Translations under genes and position numbers: made by a program | Shown: piece by piece, positions 36,341 through 47,731 of the stretch | Layout of the letters: each line of letters begins with the position of its first letter | Position numbering within the stretch: position 1 is the stretch's first letter | From: Parapristionchus giblindavisi | Lineage: Eukaryota > Nematoda > Chromadorea > Rhabditida > Diplogasteridae | Direction of reading: 5' to 3' | NCBI GenBank assembly: GCA_943737045.1 | Contig: CALSFV010000229.1 | Span: 1 to 64,000, forward strand | Length of the DNA: 64,000 bases | Notes under the pieces: model-generated | Databases searched by the model: none | What the model was told of the DNA's origin: nothing | The model's input: only the letters and a program-made list of their open reading frames with translations

Positions 36341-37373
36341 GAGGTATGTACCCCCTTCTTTTCGTGATTTATGAGCAAAACATCGTACCATTGATCGAAT
36401 AGTGCAACAACACACTCATCATCCGACCGGGAGATGATCTTCTTCTCAGACTCGACGTCATTGTCCGCCAATCCTTCGGAAATGAGGTCAGTCTACATAA
36501 AGACAGTTGACGATAGATAAGATTGGTGGGTTGTACAATACCTGTACAGTCTTCCTATCATCGCCAACCTTCTGCCCAACATACTTACCGACGAGCCTCG
36601 CCTAGAAAGTCACCGATATCATACAATACCATACATTTTCATATTCTCATAATGTGAGGATCGACCCATATACGTATTTAAGAGAAAGATTACAATTCGA
36701 GCGAAAAATGAACGTTTTCTTTCTTAATCGACCATCTCTCTCTTTCTCTCTCGAGAATCGACCCACTACATAAAAAAAAATTCTGTGAGGGTGTCGAAAG
36801 TGCATGATCAAGACTCCACTATATACAGACAACGCCTATCACATTCATCTTTCACTGCATCCATAAATATAATTAGTCATTCGTCTTATGTAGAATACGA
36901 ATAAAAAAAACCAACTCCTTGATAGAATTCCTTTCAGGTACACATCCTCCTTCTTCTTCTTCTCTTCCAGATTATCCTTCAACAATAATATTATTAGCTT
37001 AAATAACGATCGATAATTGGTGTTCAAAGAAATACATCATTGAGAAGTGTTCCATCAACTCTCTCAACTAAACTTGTGAAATTCATGTTTCACAACATTC
37101 ATAATACAAATTAGAAATTAATCTCATTGACAGCAATCTAAGGTCTCTCACGTCAAGCACATAAGTAACCATTTTAAACAAATCAATAAGTAAACTACTT
37201 TACCTTGTCATTCTGACTCTCAATCTTGAGACGAGCGCACATCTCGGGAGTAGCCAATGAACCCAGTCCTTCAATCTTGATTATGGGTACCTGCAGTTAT
37301 AACTATCCATTCATGTTTAAGTATATCACAATGTCACGTTGAGCTGAATTCAAATGTTACAAGGAGCTAACGA
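36341..37373. repeat. Duplicated segment with synthetase fragment, copy 1
   Basis: About 1.03 kb matching 40664-41665 directly, followed in both cases by the 56-bp satellite. Copy 2 lacks about 28 bp near 41008. Confidence 0.9.
36385..37290 (-). pseudogene. lars-1: Leucyl-tRNA synthetase gene fragment, copy 1
   Basis: Four exon-like blocks read on the minus strand in the right order. 37204-37290: [20 protein letters not shown] then LKIESQNDK, with acceptor TGCAG and donor GTAAAG. About 36929-36976: DNLEEKKKKEDVYLKG. 36542-36601: ARLVGKYVGQKVGDDRKTVQ. 36385-36492: [20 protein letters not shown] then [16 protein letters not shown]. The last two are joined by a 49-bp intron in phase 0. This matches the cytosolic leucine enzyme around its SRSxDECVVALCDQWY segment. 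After YLKG one extra base breaks the expected FYQGV reading, and the sequence diverges after DQWY. No catalytic HIGH or KMSKS region is present. It is a non-functional fragment; both copies share the frameshift, so it died before duplicating. Confidence 0.78.
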
Positions 37374-39288
37374 AATCAGCTAGGTTCATGGTACAAAGAC
37401 ACCGAGGGAGTAGTATGAGTGGAACCCCGAACCAGCTAGGTTCATGATACAAAGACACCGAGGGAGTAGTATGAGTGAAACCCCGAATCAGCTAGGTTCA
37501 TGGTACAAAGACACCGAGGGAGTAGTATGAGTGAAACCCCGAATCAGCTAGGTTCATGGTACAAAGACACCGAGGGAGTAGTATGAGTGAAACCCAGTAT
37601 CAGCTAGGTTCATGGTACAAAGACTCCGAGGGAGTAGTATGAGTGAAACCCCGAATCAGCTAGGTTCATGGTACAAAGACACCGAGGGAGTAGTATGAGT
37701 GAAACCCCGAATCAGCTAGGTTCATGGTACAAAGACACCGAGGGAGTAGTATGAGTGAAACCCCGAATCAGCTAGGTTCATGGTACAAAGACACCGAGGG
37801 AGTAGTATGAGTGAAACCCAGTATCAGCTAGGTTCATGGTACAAAGACTCCGAGGGAGTAGTATGAGTGAAACCCCGAATCAGCTAGGTTCATGGTACAA
37901 AGACACCGAGGGAGTAGTATGAGTGAAACCCCGAATCAGCTAGGTTCATGGTACAAAGACACCGAGGGAGTAGTATGAGTGAAACCCCGAATCAGCTAGG
38001 TTCATGGTACAAAGACACCGAGGGAGTAGTATGAGTGAAACCCAGTATCAGCTAGGTTCATGGTACAAAGACACCGAGGGAGTAGTATGAGCGAAACCCC
38101 GAATCAGCTAGGTTCATGGTACAAAGACACCGAGGGAGTAGTATGAGTGAAACCCCGAACCAGCTAGGTCCATGGTACAAAGACACCGAGAGAGTAGAAT
38201 GAGTGAAACCCCGAATCAGCCAGGTTCATGGTACAAAGACACCGAGGGAGTAGTATGAGTGGAACCCCGAACCAGCTAGGTTCATGATACAAAGACACCG
38301 AGGGAGTAGTATGAGTGAAACCCCGAATCAGCTAGGTTCATGGTACAAAGACACCGAGGGAGTAGTATGAGTGAAACCCCGAATCAGCTAGGTTCATGGT
38401 ACAAAGACACCGAGGGAGTAGTATGAGTGAAACCCAGTATCAGCTAGGTTCATGGTACAAAGACTCCGAGGGAGTAGTATGAGTGAAACCCCGAATCAGC
38501 TAGGTTCATGGTACAAAGACACCGAGGGAGTAGTATGAGTGAAACCCCGAATCAGCTAGGTTCATGGTACAAAGACACCGAGGGAGTAGTATGAGTGAAA
38601 CCCCGAATCAGCTAGGTTCATGGTACAAAGACACCGAGGGAGTAGTATGAGTGAAACCCAGTATCAGCTAGGTTCATGGTACAAAGACACCGAGGGAGTA
38701 GTATGAGCGAAACCCCGAATCAGCTAGGTTCATGGTACAAAGACACCGAGGGAGTAGTATGAGTGAAACCCCGAACCAGCTAGGTCCATGGTACAAAGAC
38801 ACCGAGAGAGTAGAATGAGTGAAACCCCGAATCAGCCAGGTTCATGGTACAAAGACACCGAGGGAGTAGTATGAGTGAAACCCCGAATGAGCGAGGTTCA
38901 CGGTACAAAGACACCGAGAGAGTAGAATGAGTGAAACCCCGAATCAGCTAGGTCCATGGTACAAAGACACCGAGAGAGTAGAATGAGTGAAACCCCGAAT
39001 CAGCCAGGTTCATGGTACAAAGACACCGAGGGAGTAGTATGAGTGAAACCCCGAACCAGCTAGGTCCATGGTACAAAGACACCGAGGCAGTAGAATGAGT
39101 GAAACCCCGAATCAGCTAGGTTCATGGTACAAAGATTCCGAGGGAGTATTATGAGTGAAACCCCGAATCAGCTAGGTTCATGGTACAAAGACACCGAGGC
39201 AGTAGAATGAGTGAAACCCCGAATCAGCTAGGTTCATGGTACAAAGATTCCGAGGGAGTATTATGAGTGAAACCCCGAATCAACTAGG
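37374..39288 (+). repeat. 56-bp satellite (S5), main array
   Basis: About 34 units of 56 bp, marked by CAGCTAGGTTCATGGTACAA. Variant units (CCCAGTATCAG; GTGGAACCCCGAACC; GACTCCGAGG) recur in fixed order: every 224 bp (four units) locally, and a block of about 840 bp (15 units) is repeated (37430 versus 38270). Confidence 0.93.
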
Positions 39289-39391
39289 TAAATTTTCCCA
39301 TAAAACAGATAAAATGGGTACCACCAAACAGCGAACAATCCTCTAGCCCACTCATAAACTACCGTAACCCACAGTAATCTCGCTAACTTAC

Positions 39392-39490
39392 CCGGGGAAG
39401 GGCATCCGCGAGCGGATTCTGACGGTGTGACGAGAGTTGGCGGGCAGATCCTCGTGCAGGCAACCATCGTCGCCCTCGACCGTAAGGAAT
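39392..39490 (-). CDS. Possible single exon, unrecognised
   Basis: A 99-base block on the minus strand is bounded by a strong acceptor (CCCTTTCCAG) and a strong donor (GTAAGTTAG), is more GC-rich than its surroundings and is open in all three frames. One frame reads FLTVEGDDGCLHEDLPANSR. The opposite strand is also open (VGGQILVQATIVALDRKESG). I do not recognise a family, and the strand is judged only from the splice signals. It could be a remnant of the gene that once joined the duplicated segment. Confidence 0.3.
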
Positions 39491-40663
39491 CTGGAAAGGG
39501 ATACGGTAAGGATTGTAGTAATTATCGATTGATTGAGAAGGAAATCTACGGTACACTCTCGAGCACTCATAGTGATACCGTAGGTCAACGATCTGAGCAG
39601 GTTACGGTAAGGAGCATGATCACCCAATCAATGGTTAATGTCGACTATTTATTCATAACTCAAAACCAGAGAAGTAAAAACATTATCGAATATGGTTCCC
39701 CCAGTCTCTTCTCTAATATCCTTGAAGCATGAACACGATAGGTGCGACCATGAAAAGGAGTTCTGCTCCCGCACAATTCATATCTCTCACCAACTTGTTC
39801 ATTCACAAAGAAGCCAATAAATACAATATCCAGGGATCTGTCAAGGTTACAATAATGCGGTTGATCGCTTAACCAATCGTTAATATTATTATTCGATGAT
39901 TTAGATGCGAATCAAATTTGGTTCAATCACATCTATCTAATATCTTTGGAACATGAAATCAGCACGGCCAATTACATAACGATTAGGGGTTTTATCGACT
40001 GACTAATGATAAGAAGTACTAGTAAGGCACTGGTACTAATACTTCACTAGTTGTTCACTATCAAATTAGTCAATAAATCAATAAATACTACTAGTACTAC
40101 TAGTGAAGTGATAGATAAAGAACTTCACTAGAAGTACTACAGGGTAAAAAACGAAAAGATAATTCATAATGTTTGCACTGATTGAAACACCACCCCTCAC
40201 TTTCTAGTTTCACATCATTCATATCCTCGTTGTAGGTATATTGATAAATTTCATTGATGATTATGAACACAACAAATCACTCACTTCACTCCCAATGGTC
40301 TCGTTATGCTGCCGTCGAGCATATCTTCTTGAGGGAGATTAGCGACCTGGAGAAAAGCATGATAAAGAAACAATTGTCGATCGATAATTCAATCATACCG
40401 TTTACTAAACGTTGTAGATGGTGGAATCGGAGAGGGAGTCTATGAAGATCCCATGGCAGACGAGTTCCTACAATTAAACAATCAATAAATGCACTAACGA
40501 TTAGCCACCATAATCCTCAGTAATAACGCAAGGATACAGTACCTGGCACCCCCCAAAAAACCATACGCAAAATTTGCGATCATTACGTGTGCTTTATTCA
40601 AAAGTTGGAAAAAGGAAAAAAACATAACTCTTCGCGTTGGGACATGGACTATACTTAATGTTA
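39491..40663. other. No gene recognised
   Basis: AT-rich. Contains a cluster of ACTAGT-rich short inverted repeats at about 40010-40140. Confidence 0.4.
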
Positions 40664-41665
40664 TGAGGTACTTTCCCTTCTTTTCGTGATTTATGAACAA
40701 AACATCGTACCATTGATCGAATAGTGCAACAACACACTCATCATCCGACCGGGAGATGATCTTCTTCTCAGACTCGACGTCATTGTCCGCCAATCCTTCG
40801 GAAATGAGGTCAGTCTACATAAAGACAGTTGACGATAGATAAGATTGGTGGGTTGTACAATACCTGTACAGTCTTCCTATCATCGCCAACCTTCTGCCCA
40901 ACATACTTACCGACGAGCCTCGCCTAGAAAGTCACCGATATCATACAATACCATACATTTTCATATTCTCATAATGTGATGATCGACCCATATACGTATT
41001 TATGAGAGGTTTTCATTCTTAATCGACCATCTCTCTCTTTCTCTCTCGAGAATCGACCCAAACATTAAAAAAAATCTTATGAGGGAGTCGAAAGTGCATG
41101 ATCAAGACTCCACTATATACAGACAACGCCTATCACATTCATCTTTCACTGCATCCATAAATATAATTAGTCATTCGTCTTATGTAGAATACGAATAAAA
41201 AACCAACTCCTTGATAGAATTCCTTTCAGGTACACATCCTCCTTCTTCTTCTTCTCTTCCAGATTATCCTTCAACAATAATATTATTAGCTTAAATAACG
41301 ATCGATAATTGGTGTTCAAAGAAATACATCATTGAGAAGTGTTCCATCAACTCTCTCAACTAAACTTGTGAAATTCATGTTTCACAACATTCATAATACA
41401 AATTAGAAATTAATCTCATTGACAGCAATCTAAGGTCTCTCACGTCAAGCACATAAGTAACCATTTTAAACAAATCAATAAGTAAACTACTTTACCTTGT
41501 CATTCTGACTCTCAATCTTGAGACGAGCGCACATCTCGGGAGTAGCCAATGAACCCAGTCCTTCAATCTTGATTATGGGTACCTGCAGTTATAACTATCC
41601 ATTCATGTTTAAGTATATCACAATGTCACGTTGAGCTGAATTCAAATGTTACAAGGAGCTAACGA
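40664..41665. repeat. Duplicated segment with synthetase fragment, copy 2
   Basis: Direct copy of 36341-37373, offset 4322 bp in its left part and 4292 bp in its right part because of the deletion near 41008. Confidence 0.9.
40707..41582 (-). pseudogene. lars-1: Leucyl-tRNA synthetase gene fragment, copy 2
   Basis: The same four blocks as copy 1: 41496-41582, about 41221-41268, 40864-40923 and 40707-40814. The extra base after YLKG is shared, and the reading again diverges after DQWY. It differs from copy 1 mainly in the intron deletion near 41008 and at the left edge. Confidence 0.78.
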
Positions 41666-41880
41666 AATCAGCTAGGTTCATGGTACAAAGACACCGAGGG
41701 AGTAGTATGAGTGGAACCCCGAACCAGCTAGGTTCATGATACAAAGACACCGAGGGAGTAGTATGAGTGAAACCCCGAATCAGCTAGGTTCATGGTACAA
41801 AGACACCGAGGGAGTAGTATGAGTGAAACCCAGTATCAGCTAGGTTCATGGTACAAAGACTCCGAGGGAGTAGTATGAGT
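41666..41880 (+). repeat. 56-bp satellite (S5), short array
   Basis: About four units after copy 2 of the synthetase segment, with the same unit order as the start of the main array. It stops abruptly at GAGTATGCATTG. Confidence 0.9.
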
Positions 41881-43099
41881 ATGCATTGACCATGTAAAAT
41901 TGTTAATTTGTTTTAGTGAGAGAAGAAGCAAAACCTTGATGCCATAACACCAAAAATAAGCTGTAAGAATGATCGGTTCATCGAATAGCGTGGCTACCGT
42001 GATATACTGTGTTCGTTTCGGTATGGATTGGACAACTCCAAAAGGGATCGATGATAAAATAAACACGAAGGAAGTTATACTATACTTTTCGACCATACTT
42101 TTAAGATGGGCCTGTGTTCTGAAGTTATGCCAAATTATTATTATATTGAACCGACAAAACACTCTACGGCACTGTTCTTCAATATTGCGATATAAAAAAA
42201 ACTAGTAACTAATTATTAGTTGGTAGAGCTATGGCATTATCAAAAGGAAGGTGCTCTTGGATATCTACCTTTTATTCTTCCTTTCCATAACTCGCATACG
42301 ACGAGAACCAGTCCAACGAGAACCAAGTGTAGAAGTACCTTGAGAATCGATCTGAACGATATCAATCGATATTATAATACAAACACAAATTCAAATCATA
42401 GAGTATGCTAGTGTTATTAAAATGAATAAATAATTACAAGCCATATGAGAGATCACTGACCTATTCATACGATAAAAAGCAATTTGCATAAGGTACAGAA
42501 AAAGAAAATCACAAATCGATTTAGCTTTTTTTTCGATTTTTAAGCAAAATGCAGCCGCAAACATAAAATATCATGACAGATAACAGATGAAAGTTCAATA
42601 AAAAATATCAACCATACCGTAGCTTGTTCATTCCAATCGATGAGATCTCATCCTTCAAACGTCAATCGATAGACATCGAAAATGAGACCGAGAGCCTGAA
42701 AACATCATATATTTACCATAGTCGGAGATATTGTATCTCCCATCGACCTTCAAAGCATAGCCGAAATGGAGTGAGTTCACAATTTGATAAAAAATTAATC
42801 AATCAATCAATATTAGAAGATCAAATAAGCATTGGACAAAACTGGCTGGATACTTACTCGGAGTCCTTGAAAGAGAAGAGGAAGTTAATCTCCTAACTTC
42901 CGAGCAGGAACAAGGAGCATATTGAAGAACTCGTCATGATTGGTTCGAGCAGGCAGGAACTGAAAGAAGTGACTAAAATAGCAGATTTTAACCAGAGTTT
43001 AAAAACCACTTTTTCGATAATATTGATCATAGAAACAGTAATAAACCATTCACCTCACAATGAGAGTGGGAAAAGACCAAAGTCTACATCAGAACGAGT
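41881..43099. other. No certain gene; weak minus-strand exon candidates
   Basis: On the minus strand around 42900-42640, INFLFSFKDSE with a GTAAGT donor, SLHFGYALKVDGRYNISDYG with a GTAAAT donor, and ALGLIFDVYRLTFEG after TTTTCAG look exon-like. The middle block lacks a good acceptor and the first has a stop in the frame that would precede it. No family recognised; probably a decayed gene. Confidence 0.25.
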
Positions 43100-43194
43100 A
43101 AACTTAACACTTAACCGTATAGGACGGACGACCAAAAAGACCGCGGTCATTTTGGCCGTCCGTCCTATACGCTATGGGACGGACGACCAAAATG

Positions 43195-43242
43195 ACCGTG
43201 GACAGCGGGACGCGGCGGCCGCCACGTCCCGCTGTCCACGGT
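43195..43242. repeat. Perfect GC-rich hairpin near the left end of B
   Basis: ACCGTGGACAGCGGGACG (43195-43212) is perfectly inverted at 43225-43242 around a 12-base GC-rich loop that is itself nearly palindromic. Confidence 0.85.
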
Positions 43243-43428
43243 TTTGATAATAGTAAATAGATCGGAATGAAGTATTTAAATGGTAGTGAGGATTAGGGTC
43301 AATATTTATTTATTTCTCTGGTCACGAAGAGTGGTAATAGCCATTTTCACACTATTCGCACAAAAAGTGCTTCTACGTGCATTTATATTATTGCCAATGG
43401 CAATTTGCCATTCATATTTTCATCCTAT

Positions 43429-43990
43429 CACGGATCTCCTGTAAGAATGAAAGAGGCCATGTGACCGTTTTAATTTTTCCTCACCGATTTGGATGATACT
43501 TGTTACATTAATCATAACGAGGGAAAGGAGAAGGCCTAACCACTTGTTTTCGCCAAATTTGCTTTTTTTATCGATTTCGTGATCTACCACTTTGGGGAGC
43601 CATGTCTCACTCGAATATTGACCTACAGTGAGAATTGTTTTCAGTCTACTCGAAAAAAACTAATCTTGACGTTACTCAACTAAATGTATGTGCGAAAACG
43701 CCATCTTCTATCATTTTTCTTCGAAAAATTGATTTTTTGGGTACAATATGTCAATATTCTCAAAAATGTTCCACAAAAGGAACGATTTTTATTCGTGATT
43801 CTGATTCCCCTTCCTCGAATTGAGGTACTCACATATTTCATAGGTCATAATTCGCGGCACCCAATATCGATCCTTAGAGGGAACTCGTATTTTATAGCAT
43901 TTCTTGAAAACGGTAGCATCCAAATCGGCCAAGAAAAAATTTAAAACGGTCGCAAGTCTTTTAATTTAAAACGGTCTTTTTAAAAATCGT
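43429..43990 (+). mobile_element. Partial, diverged copy of element E
   Basis: Starts CACGGATCTCCTGTAAGAAT and follows the left arm of element E with many substitutions (for example TTTTTATTCGTGATTCTGAT conserved) until about 43990. It is older than the copy at 32596. Confidence 0.75.
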
Positions 43991-44224
43991 AATTTTACCT
44001 TTTTCCCTTGGCTCTGCTTTCCTTTTATCATTTGCTTGTATTTTATGGACTTTAAAAAATGGACTGATTGTGTTTATTATTCTTGATAAATTTTTCTTTT
44101 CTAGATTAATCGGAAAATAACAATCATCACGCATATATTATTTTAATCTTTTTTACCTATTTAGTCGAATGCTCGTTGTAGACACTAATTAAGGCCATCC
44201 TTTCTTAAGAAAATAACCTAAAGC

Positions 44225-44645
44225 GGATCATAGAGTAATTAAGTGGATCAATAGAGTAGTGCGGATACTAAGCCTAAGCAAACCTTAACTAAGGAACTCT
44301 GCTGAGTGTGAATACTAACTGAATCAATAGAATATTTAAATGGATCAATAGAGTAGTGCGGATACTACACTGAGAGCAAACTTACCCACATATGGGTAAT
44401 AGATTTGCCAACTTACGATACTTGTGTACACGATTTGCCCATATTCGGGCAAATGGTGGCCCAAAAACCACCGATTTACTCATATACAGGCTAGCATTTG
44501 CCTGAATACGGGCAAATCGTTTGCCAACTAACGGCATTCGGGTAAATTTAATCTCTGTGTAAGCCTAAGCAAACCTTAACTAAAGGAACTACTGATTGTG
44601 AATAGAAACTTGATCGATAAAGTAATTAAGTGGATCAATAGAATA
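44225..44645 (-). repeat. 97-bp units of element B
   Basis: Inverted copies of the 97-bp unit (GCGGATACTAAGCCTAAGC), split by the MITE at 44368-44559. Confidence 0.82.
44368..44559. mobile_element. 192-bp MITE with TA target duplication
   Basis: Ends CACTGAGAGCAAACTTACCC and, inverted, CACAGAGATTAAATTTACCC. TA occurs on both sides (44366-44367, 44560-44561) and the 97-bp unit gives the empty site ACTAAGCC. The interior repeats TTTGCCC..GGGCAAA palindromes. Confidence 0.82.
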
Positions 44646-45041
44646 TTGCTGACGCCTTGGAATGAGTCGAAGCGCCGCGACAAACAGATAGACGTGCTGC
44701 GTGGTTTTCTCAGCCCGCAGTTTTCCTCATTTTATTGTCATCAGAATGGGCACCTGCCCTCTATGTAATGTTAGAATGATAAACATACTCTGTCCACAGT
44801 AAAACAAAAAGTCCGCAAAAGGTAAGCAATTGATAAAAGGAAATCAGAGCAAAGGACGAAAACAAGGTGAAAATTTCATAACAACAACAACACTATTTAT
44901 TGTTCCGGACGCGTTGTAATTCCGATATTCGCCGATTATCGACGGTCATTTTGGTCGTCCGTCCTGTAGCGTATAGGACGGACGACCAAAATGACCGCGG
45001 TCTTTTTGGTCGTCCGTCCTATACGGATCACAAAACTTAAC

Positions 45042-46372
45042 AATAAGGGATTTAAAATGTTGCAGAAAAAAAGGTCAAATCTACCGTATTTTACCTAGAC
45101 TATCATTAACTGATTTATTTTTTATTAATAATCGAATTTTGAGCTAATTGAATTACAACGGAAAGTGCAGTTCTAACTACTAATGCTGATGGTTGTTATA
45201 AAAACATTTGGCGAGTTTACGAAAGCGACTTAAACTATAAATTCAAAAAAAAAAAAGAATCAGTACACGATCGGGGGTATACTGTACAAAAAAAGTAAAA
45301 CTTTGTCAAAAAACCAAGCGACGGCTCAGTGATTGAATTGACGATTGTTTCGTGTCTAAATAGTGCTGATTATTCGTTTGTTCCTTCTAATTTTTTAAAA
45401 TGAATAGTAGTCAAGCCGCATAAGCTACTAAGATCACCATTTAGCATTCTCTGTCATCCGACCTTGTTGGAAAATCGATTTTGCACAGTATTCTGGTCCA
45501 AGCCATTTTTCTTCGAAAGCAAGACAAAGGAGAGACCATTGTATTCGAGAGAGTTTGTATGTTGAGCGGTCGTTCTTGCTTTGAAAGTCATGAGAACGCT
45601 GTGTTTGATGAATCCGAGTTTTTCCTTTTCTATTAAGCGCGTTTTATTGCAGTGAAATGAATGTCAATGTTGATTTAATTAGTCATACTCATGATGTACT
45701 TATACTACAAATCGTAGCAAGCTATTTTGGAACATTGCGAAAACTCCATGGGTTTGTGAAAGCCGGTGGTCTTAAATTTTGCATTTTGCGTATGTTTTTG
45801 CCAATCGTAACGTGATCTTAGTATTTCTAATTGAAATTAGTATCACCCAAGAGACACAAATCATGTTTTTTTCTTTCGATTCACGACCCAACCCTGTTCG
45901 CTATCGAATGAATATTTATTTATTTTTTCTATTTTTATTTTTCTGTATTCTTTTCCTTTCGTGCATAGGTCGAAAAGTACGTTACAAACTGCGAAGCCGG
46001 ACTGCATTTTGAGCCGAAAAATTCCGAAAAATCAAAAACCTGACCGCATTTGGAAATGTGTAACGTAGCTATTCGACCTATGCTTTCGTGACTGACTTTT
46101 GAACTCCTCATGGTTAAACTACGTTTAACCATTTCCTTCTGGGTTATCTTAAATTCACGATCGTCTAACTTTTCCATGGCGTTGTATTATTGATTTGGCT
46201 ATCAATCATTGATCTATACATGAACTTTTCTAGTTGGACTTGATGATCTACACTCAACGCCATCTCAAGATGAACGACGTATAAGGTATTTTTCGTTATT
46301 TTGCGATATTATCGAATTAAAAAATAAGAAAAGAAACAGAATTCTATAATTTCCTTCCTCCCCCAGTACTTA
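45042..46372. other. No gene; Penelope 3' segment and a small foldback
   Basis: 45463-45605 is an inverted copy of the segment after the ribozyme in element A (5890-6013), without the endonuclease. A hairpin of about 120 bp lies at 45963-46085 (CATAGGTCGAA...TACGTTACA with its inverse). The rest is unassigned. Confidence 0.5.
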
Positions 46373-46420
46373 CCGTTTCGCAATAAGATATCGAGTGGAT
46401 CGTCTTCTCGTTCGTTCAGT

Positions 46421-46991
46421 CAATCGACGAGGGGCCTTAAATTGTATTTTAATAATTACATTTACTGGCTTCATCTAGGTTTTAGGCTAATTAATAATTG
46501 ATGTGCACTCGATATTGTTGTTCCTTCGGGGAATCTTGTAGAGAGACAGATATGAATTTGTATTAATGCATGAGATGAGAAACATTAACGTATGCAGAGA
46601 TTGATGAAATCAGATATCTATCCCCAATTCTCTTTGTTTATTGTTGTGTTAAGTCCTTCAATCTACCCCTTACCAGCTATTACTAACCTTGTCTGTCTTG
46701 TTGGGGATCCTCTATCCATTCCAATTGCCACTATCTTCGTAGACGGGGACGCTGCTCTTTCGCTGTAACATGATATAACATCAGCATACAGTATCAAAAA
46801 TGTAAGACTTTCTCCTACCGTACTGCCAACCTTACCGTATCCTGGGGGATCGTCTCGGGATCCTGAAATATTGATTTATTAATGTTTTATTTATCGAATG
46901 CGCTAAGCTGACTATGGCTGAGTGCTTACCGTTTAAGTACTGCATTTCTTCTCACTATCGATTGAAGGCCCCTCCATCCGAGCGGATGACC
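46421..46991 (-). CDS. Candidate gene with short Arg-rich exons
   Basis: Three blocks with good splice sites on the minus strand keep one frame: 46930-46991 (GHPLGWRGLQSIVRRNAVLK), 46836-46862 (IPRRSPRIR) and 46688-46762 (ERAASPSTKIVAIGMDRGSP then TRQTR). Each intron has a TTTCAG- or TACAG-type acceptor and a GTAAG or GTTAG donor, and all junctions fall in the same phase. A fourth block would give PLVD and a stop. The product would be Arg/Ser-rich. No family is recognised, no start codon is seen, and an 18-bp minisatellite begins just upstream. It could be a real small gene or a chance exon chain. Confidence 0.35.
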
Positions 46992-47043
46992 CTGAAAATA
47001 TAATAATTAATGAGTTAGTGGTTAGTAGAAGGGGGGGGGAGGG

Positions 47044-47230
47044 TTGTTAGTGGTTAGTATGATGTTAGTGGTTAGTATGGTGTTAGTGGTTAGTATGGTG
47101 TTAGTGGTTAGTATGGTGTTAGTGGTTAGTATGGTGTTAGTGGTTAGTATGGTGTTAGTGGTTAGTATGGTGTTAGTGGTTAGTATCGTGTTAGTGGTTA
47201 GTATGGTGTTAGTGGTTAGTATCGGGTTAG
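47044..47230 (+). repeat. 18-bp minisatellite
   Basis: About ten units of GTGTTAGTGGTTAGTATG. It encodes repeated MVLVVS in one frame, which is not taken as a gene. Confidence 0.9.
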
Positions 47231-47280
47231 TATATAAAACGTTTGTTAGTATAAGGTTAGTATATAAAACGTGGGTTAGT

Positions 47281-47460
47281 AATTTTTTTCTTTTCTTCTT
47301 TTTTCCCTCTTTCTTCTTTCTCTTTTTTTCTTTTTTTTTCCTTCTTTTTCTTTCTTCTGTTTTCTTCTCTTTTCCTCTTCTTTTTCTTTTTTCATGTTTC
47401 CTTCTTTACTTTCGTCTTCTTTTCTTCCTCCTCTTCTTCTTCACCCCCCCCTTTCTCCTT
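47281..47460 (+). repeat. Long pyrimidine tract
   Basis: About 180 bases of almost only C and T on the plus strand, capable of triplex or polypurine structure. Confidence 0.85.
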
Positions 47461-47648
47461 CTCGAATGCCCCATAAGTTGTGAGAAGGAGTTGGGTCATA
47501 CGGAATGAAGATGCAAAGAGAATGAGGGGATATCATTTTGGTGTGATCTCCCCCCTATGAGCGGTCTTGGGGGAATCAAATCCACACATGCATCATTAAC
47601 AAAACAATTTACCAAAGTTGGGATCTTGTACATCCCATATCTATAATG

Positions 47649-47731
47649 AGTGAAAGACGTGAATAATAGAGGCATTACGCGTTGCGTTTTGCGAACGCGG
47701 TTTTTCCTCTATTATTCGCGTTACTCGCTCA
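47649..47731. repeat. Hairpin with 14-bp perfect stem core
   Basis: GAATAATAGAGG is inverted as CCTCTATTATTC, with further pairing outward (GAGTGA...ACG against CGT...TCGCTC). The loop holds GCGTTGCGTTTTGCGAACGC. Possibly a small foldback element. Confidence 0.7.

Larger units (their letters stand above)
43109..45032 (-). mobile_element. Element B: MULE-like transposon with 9-bp target duplication
   Basis: Inverted relative to A and C. Reading the minus strand it begins TGTGATCCGTATAGGACGG and ends CTATACGGTTAAGT. AAACTTAAC is present on both sides (43100-43108, 45033-45041). End palindromes use the variant GGACGGACGACC. It contains a 48-base GC hairpin (43195-43242), a partial copy of element E (43429-43990), and 97-bp units in inverted orientation (44225-44367, 44560-44645), so the array direction relative to the ends is the same as in A and C. 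No transposase seen. Confidence 0.87.

Noticed and set aside
47044..47508. 154-codon frame with MVLVVS repeats
   Set aside because: Encoded by the 18-bp minisatellite and the pyrimidine tract.
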